Shown here piece after piece: positions 33,601 to 35,697 of a DNA stretch of 35,697 nucleotides. The position numbers and the translations under genes are program-made. Source of the stretch: Erythrobacter sanguineus (GTDB lineage: Bacteria; Pseudomonadota; Alphaproteobacteria; Sphingomonadales; Sphingomonadaceae); assembly GCA_945878845.1 (NCBI GenBank), contig CAMCUB010000034.1, positions 1-35,697 on the forward strand, in the 5' to 3' direction. The notes beneath the pieces are model-generated. The model saw nothing but the letters and a program-made list of their open reading frames with translations, was not told the DNA's origin and searched no databases. Position 1 is the first letter of the stretch. The number at the start of each line of letters is the position of its first letter.

Positions 33601-34623
33601 ATGACCACCACCGCCAAGACCCTCTCCTTGCGCCTCGCGGCTGCCGCGCTGATCGGCGGCACGGCGGCGAGCCTCGGAAGCATCGCGCTGCCTGTCGCCG
33701 CGCAGGAAACCGCCGCCGCAGCCGAGGCACGGTTGAAGAAGATCGAGGCTGAGGTCCGCGCCTTGCAGCGCAAGGTCTTCCCGGGCGGGGATGGAAAGTT
33801 CTTCGAACCGCAGATCGCGCCCGGCACCCAGCCCGCCGCGCAAGGGACCACGACAACTGCCGCGCCCTCGCCGGGGGCGGTGACCGACATCCTCGTGCGG
33901 CTCGACACGCTCGAAGCGCAGCTCCAGCGGATGACCGCGCGCACCGAGGAGCAGGCCAATGCGCTCGCCCAGCTCGAGGCGCGGCTGGCGGCGCTCGAGA
34001 CTGCGGCCAATGCGCCGCTGCCCGACGCCGGCCCCGCCGCGCCCGCGATCCAGCCCGCCGCGACGGTGACGGGCACTGGCGCGGGCGCGACGACGCAGCA
34101 GGCCGCCGCGCCTGCCACCACCACCCGTCCTCCCGCCCCGACGCCCGCCGCCACCACCACCGCCGCGTCAGCTGCCGCGCCCAGCCCCTCGCGCCTTGCC
34201 GCGGTGCAGGCGATCACCAAGCCGCAGACCGCTGACGTCGGCGATGACGAATATTCCTACGGCTTCCGCCTGTGGAACGCAGGGTTCTACCCCGAGGCGC
34301 GCCAGCAGCTGACCCGCTATGTCGAGCAGTACCCGACCCACGCCAAGATCAGCTACGGGCGCAACCTGCTCGGCCGCGCCTTCCTCGACGACAAGATGCC
34401 CGAGGACGCCGCGCGCTGGTTCCTCAAGAACTACCAGGCCAACAAGGCCGGCGAGCGCGCGCCCGACAGCCTGCTCTATCTCGGCGCCTCGATGGTGGCG
34501 ATGAAGGACACCAAGCGCGCCTGCATCGCGCTCGCCGAATTCGCCGAGACCTATCCGCTGGTCGCCGCCGGACGCCTCGCGACCGACTACCAGACGACCC
34601 GTGCGAAGGTGAAGTGCAGCTAG
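33601..34623 (+). CDS. cpoB: Periplasmic coiled-coil/TPR protein CpoB (YbgF)
   Basis: A 340-residue protein with a signal peptide (cleavage near AAQ-ETA, about 34), a short coiled-coil trimerisation region (RLKKIEAEVRALQRK), a second coil (RLDTLEAQLQRM), a long Ala/Thr/Pro linker and C-terminal TPR repeats (about 215-335). CpoB couples peptidoglycan synthesis with Tol-Pal outer-membrane constriction. The ATG at 33601 begins the signal peptide. The gene overlaps tilS by ten bases. tol-pal genes are not in view. Confidence 0.88.
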   Translation: MTTTAKTLSLRLAAAALIGGTAASLGSIALPVAAQETAAAAEARLKKIEAEVRALQRKVFPGGDGKFFEPQIAPGTQPAAQGTTTTAAPSPGAVTDILVRLDTLEAQLQRMTARTEEQANALAQLEARLAALETAANAPLPDAGPAAPAIQPAATVTGTGAGATTQQAAAPATTTRPPAPTPAATTTAASAAAPSPSRLAAVQAITKPQTADVGDDEYSYGFRLWNAGFYPEARQQLTRYVEQYPTHAKISYGRNLLGRAFLDDKMPEDAARWFLKNYQANKAGERAPDSLLYLGASMVAMKDTKRACIALAEFAETYPLVAAGRLATDYQTTRAKVKCS

Positions 34624-35615
34624 AACTATCTGCGCGCTTCGCCGCCGACCTTGCAGGCCTGTGGCCCGAGGAGGAGCGCGAAGGGCGGCCGCTGGGTCTC
34701 GCTGTCTCGGGCGGGCCGGACAGCCTTGCGCTGCTGCTGCTCGCCGATGCCGCGCTGCCGGGCCGGATCGCGGTGGCGAGCGTCGATCACGGGTTGCGCC
34801 CCGAAGCCGCCGCCGAAGTCGCGCTGGTCGGGCGGATCGCGGGAGAGCGGGGCATTCCCTTCACGCCGATCAAGGTCGACCTCGCCCCCGGCAATCTGCA
34901 GGCGCAGGCGCGCGCAGCCCGTTATGCGGCGCTGGCGCGCTGGGCGGGAGAGGCGGGGCTCGGCGCCATTGCCACCGCGCACCATGCCGACGATCAGGCC
35001 GAGACGCTGCTGATGCGGCTCAACCGCGGGAGCGGGATCGCAGGACTCGCCGGGGTGCGTCCGCGCTCGGTTATCGATGGCACCGACATCGCGCTGCTGC
35101 GCCCGCTGCTCGGCTGGCGCAAGGCGGAGCTGGCGGCCGTCGTGGCCGCCGCGGGCATCCAGCCAGCCGAGGACCCCGCCAACACCAACCCCGCCTTCGA
35201 CCGCGCCCGGATGCGCGCCGCGCTGGCCGGGGCCGACTGGCTCGACCCGCTCGCCCTCGCCGCCAGCGCTGCGCATATCGCCGAAGGGTGGCAGGCGCTT
35301 GAATGGTATGCCGAACTCGACTGGCACGAGATGGTGCTGCACGAGGATGGCGACAGCGGCGCGCCCGGCTTCTCCTACTGCGCCAATGTGCCCCGCGTGA
35401 TCGCGATCGAGACGATCCTCAGGATCATCCGCGAACTCGGCGGCCACGCCACCCGCGCCGAAGCAGCGCGGGCATGGGACCGACTGTGGGCAGGCGAGAA
35501 CGCCTCGCTCGGCGGGGTGCTGGCGGTGCCGGGGGTGGAACGGGTCGAGAAGGTCGGCGTCCAGATGCGCGTCTGGCGCTTCAGGCCGGAGCCGGCACGG
35601 GGGAGCGTGAATTAG
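34614..35615 (+). CDS. tilS: tRNA(Ile)-lysidine synthase TilS
   Basis: A 333-residue N-type ATP pyrophosphatase that converts C34 of tRNA-Ile(CAU) to lysidine, changing it from Met to Ile decoding. The PP-loop LAVSGGPDS (SGGPDS 32-37) and TAHHADDQAETLLMRLNRGSG are diagnostic. A GTG start at 34614, inside the end of cpoB, has AAGG just upstream; the frame is open much farther but only as a shadow of cpoB. The C-terminal tRNA-binding part is short but within the family range. Confidence 0.93.
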   Translation: MQLELSARFAADLAGLWPEEEREGRPLGLAVSGGPDSLALLLLADAALPGRIAVASVDHGLRPEAAAEVALVGRIAGERGIPFTPIKVDLAPGNLQAQARAARYAALARWAGEAGLGAIATAHHADDQAETLLMRLNRGSGIAGLAGVRPRSVIDGTDIALLRPLLGWRKAELAAVVAAAGIQPAEDPANTNPAFDRARMRAALAGADWLDPLALAASAAHIAEGWQALEWYAELDWHEMVLHEDGDSGAPGFSYCANVPRVIAIETILRIIRELGGHATRAEAARAWDRLWAGENASLGGVLAVPGVERVEKVGVQMRVWRFRPEPARGSVN

Positions 35616-35618
35616 GCA

Positions 35619-35697
35619 TTTGTTTGCGGTCGCGCTGACGCGCGACGCAGACCTCCCGCCCCGCCTCCCCACCCGGCCACCAATAGTACCACTATGT
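35619..35697. repeat. Nested-hairpin repeat, copy B (cut by window end)
   Basis: Four bases after the tilS stop the left arm of the 29131 repeat recurs: TTTGTTTGCGG, the small hairpin TCGCGC-GCGCGA, GCAGACCTCCCGCCCC and CACCCGGCCACCA. Differences from copy A are two substitutions, one CCCCG unit instead of two, and a new tip ATAGT-ACC-ACTAT in place of ATACC-GTAAT-GGTAT. The right arm lies beyond the window. Confidence 0.85.

Overview
The window looks like a chromosomal segment of a high-GC alphaproteobacterium, most likely from the Sphingomonadales (Erythrobacteraceae type). The clues are GC-rich codon use, an rRNA operon ending 23S-5S-tRNA(fMet), an RcdA-type DUF1465 protein, paired DUF465 (YdcH) proteins, PtsP (EI-Ntr), and the order RodZ-like/cpoB/tilS. 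This placement is inference; no database was searched. I see no prophage, insertion sequence, plasmid module or CRISPR array.

Layout. 1-1012: 3' end of an rRNA operon (partial 23S, 5S, initiator tRNA). 1033-2148: a stand-alone SpoT-like hydrolase domain and, on the opposite strand, a release-factor relative that lacks both the GGQ domain and the stop-codon-reading tripeptide. 2291-13064 (minus strand): a compact chemosensory operon transcribed cheA-cheW-cheY-cheB-cheR, then a GGDEF-EAL protein and two methyl-accepting proteins, with several 4-bp start/stop overlaps. 13129-18440: a MATE exporter, a class II aldolase-like protein, an orphan [2Fe-2S] subunit, an MFS transporter and a membrane protein. 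18525-20810: lipB, a small lipoprotein and a secreted M23 peptidase. 20888-25189: an Old Yellow Enzyme, a DMT transporter, nadA with a small membrane protein behind it, and a histidine-bearing membrane protein. 25285-28990: a secreted unknown, a metallo-beta-lactamase-fold protein, glpK and rcdA. 29131-29321: a nested-hairpin repeat. 29323-35615: two divergent DUF465 genes, ptsP, a RodZ-like gene, cpoB and tilS. A second copy of the repeat begins right after tilS and runs off the window.

How genes may work together. The che operon forms a complete signalling core (receptors, CheW, CheA, CheY, CheR, CheB). No flagellar gene, cheZ or cheD is in view, and a c-di-GMP synthase/hydrolase protein is overlapped with one receptor, so the output may be c-di-GMP as well as or instead of motor control. 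The alarmone hydrolase next to rrn, and PtsP farther along, are components of starvation and nitrogen-related signalling in this lineage.

The points most worth a second look are the GGQ-less release-factor paralogue (1684-2148), the hairpin repeat family placed directly after stop codons (29131-29321 and 35619-35697), the che/c-di-GMP operon with a multi-domain CheA, and the orphan iron-sulphur subunit with altered cysteine spacing.
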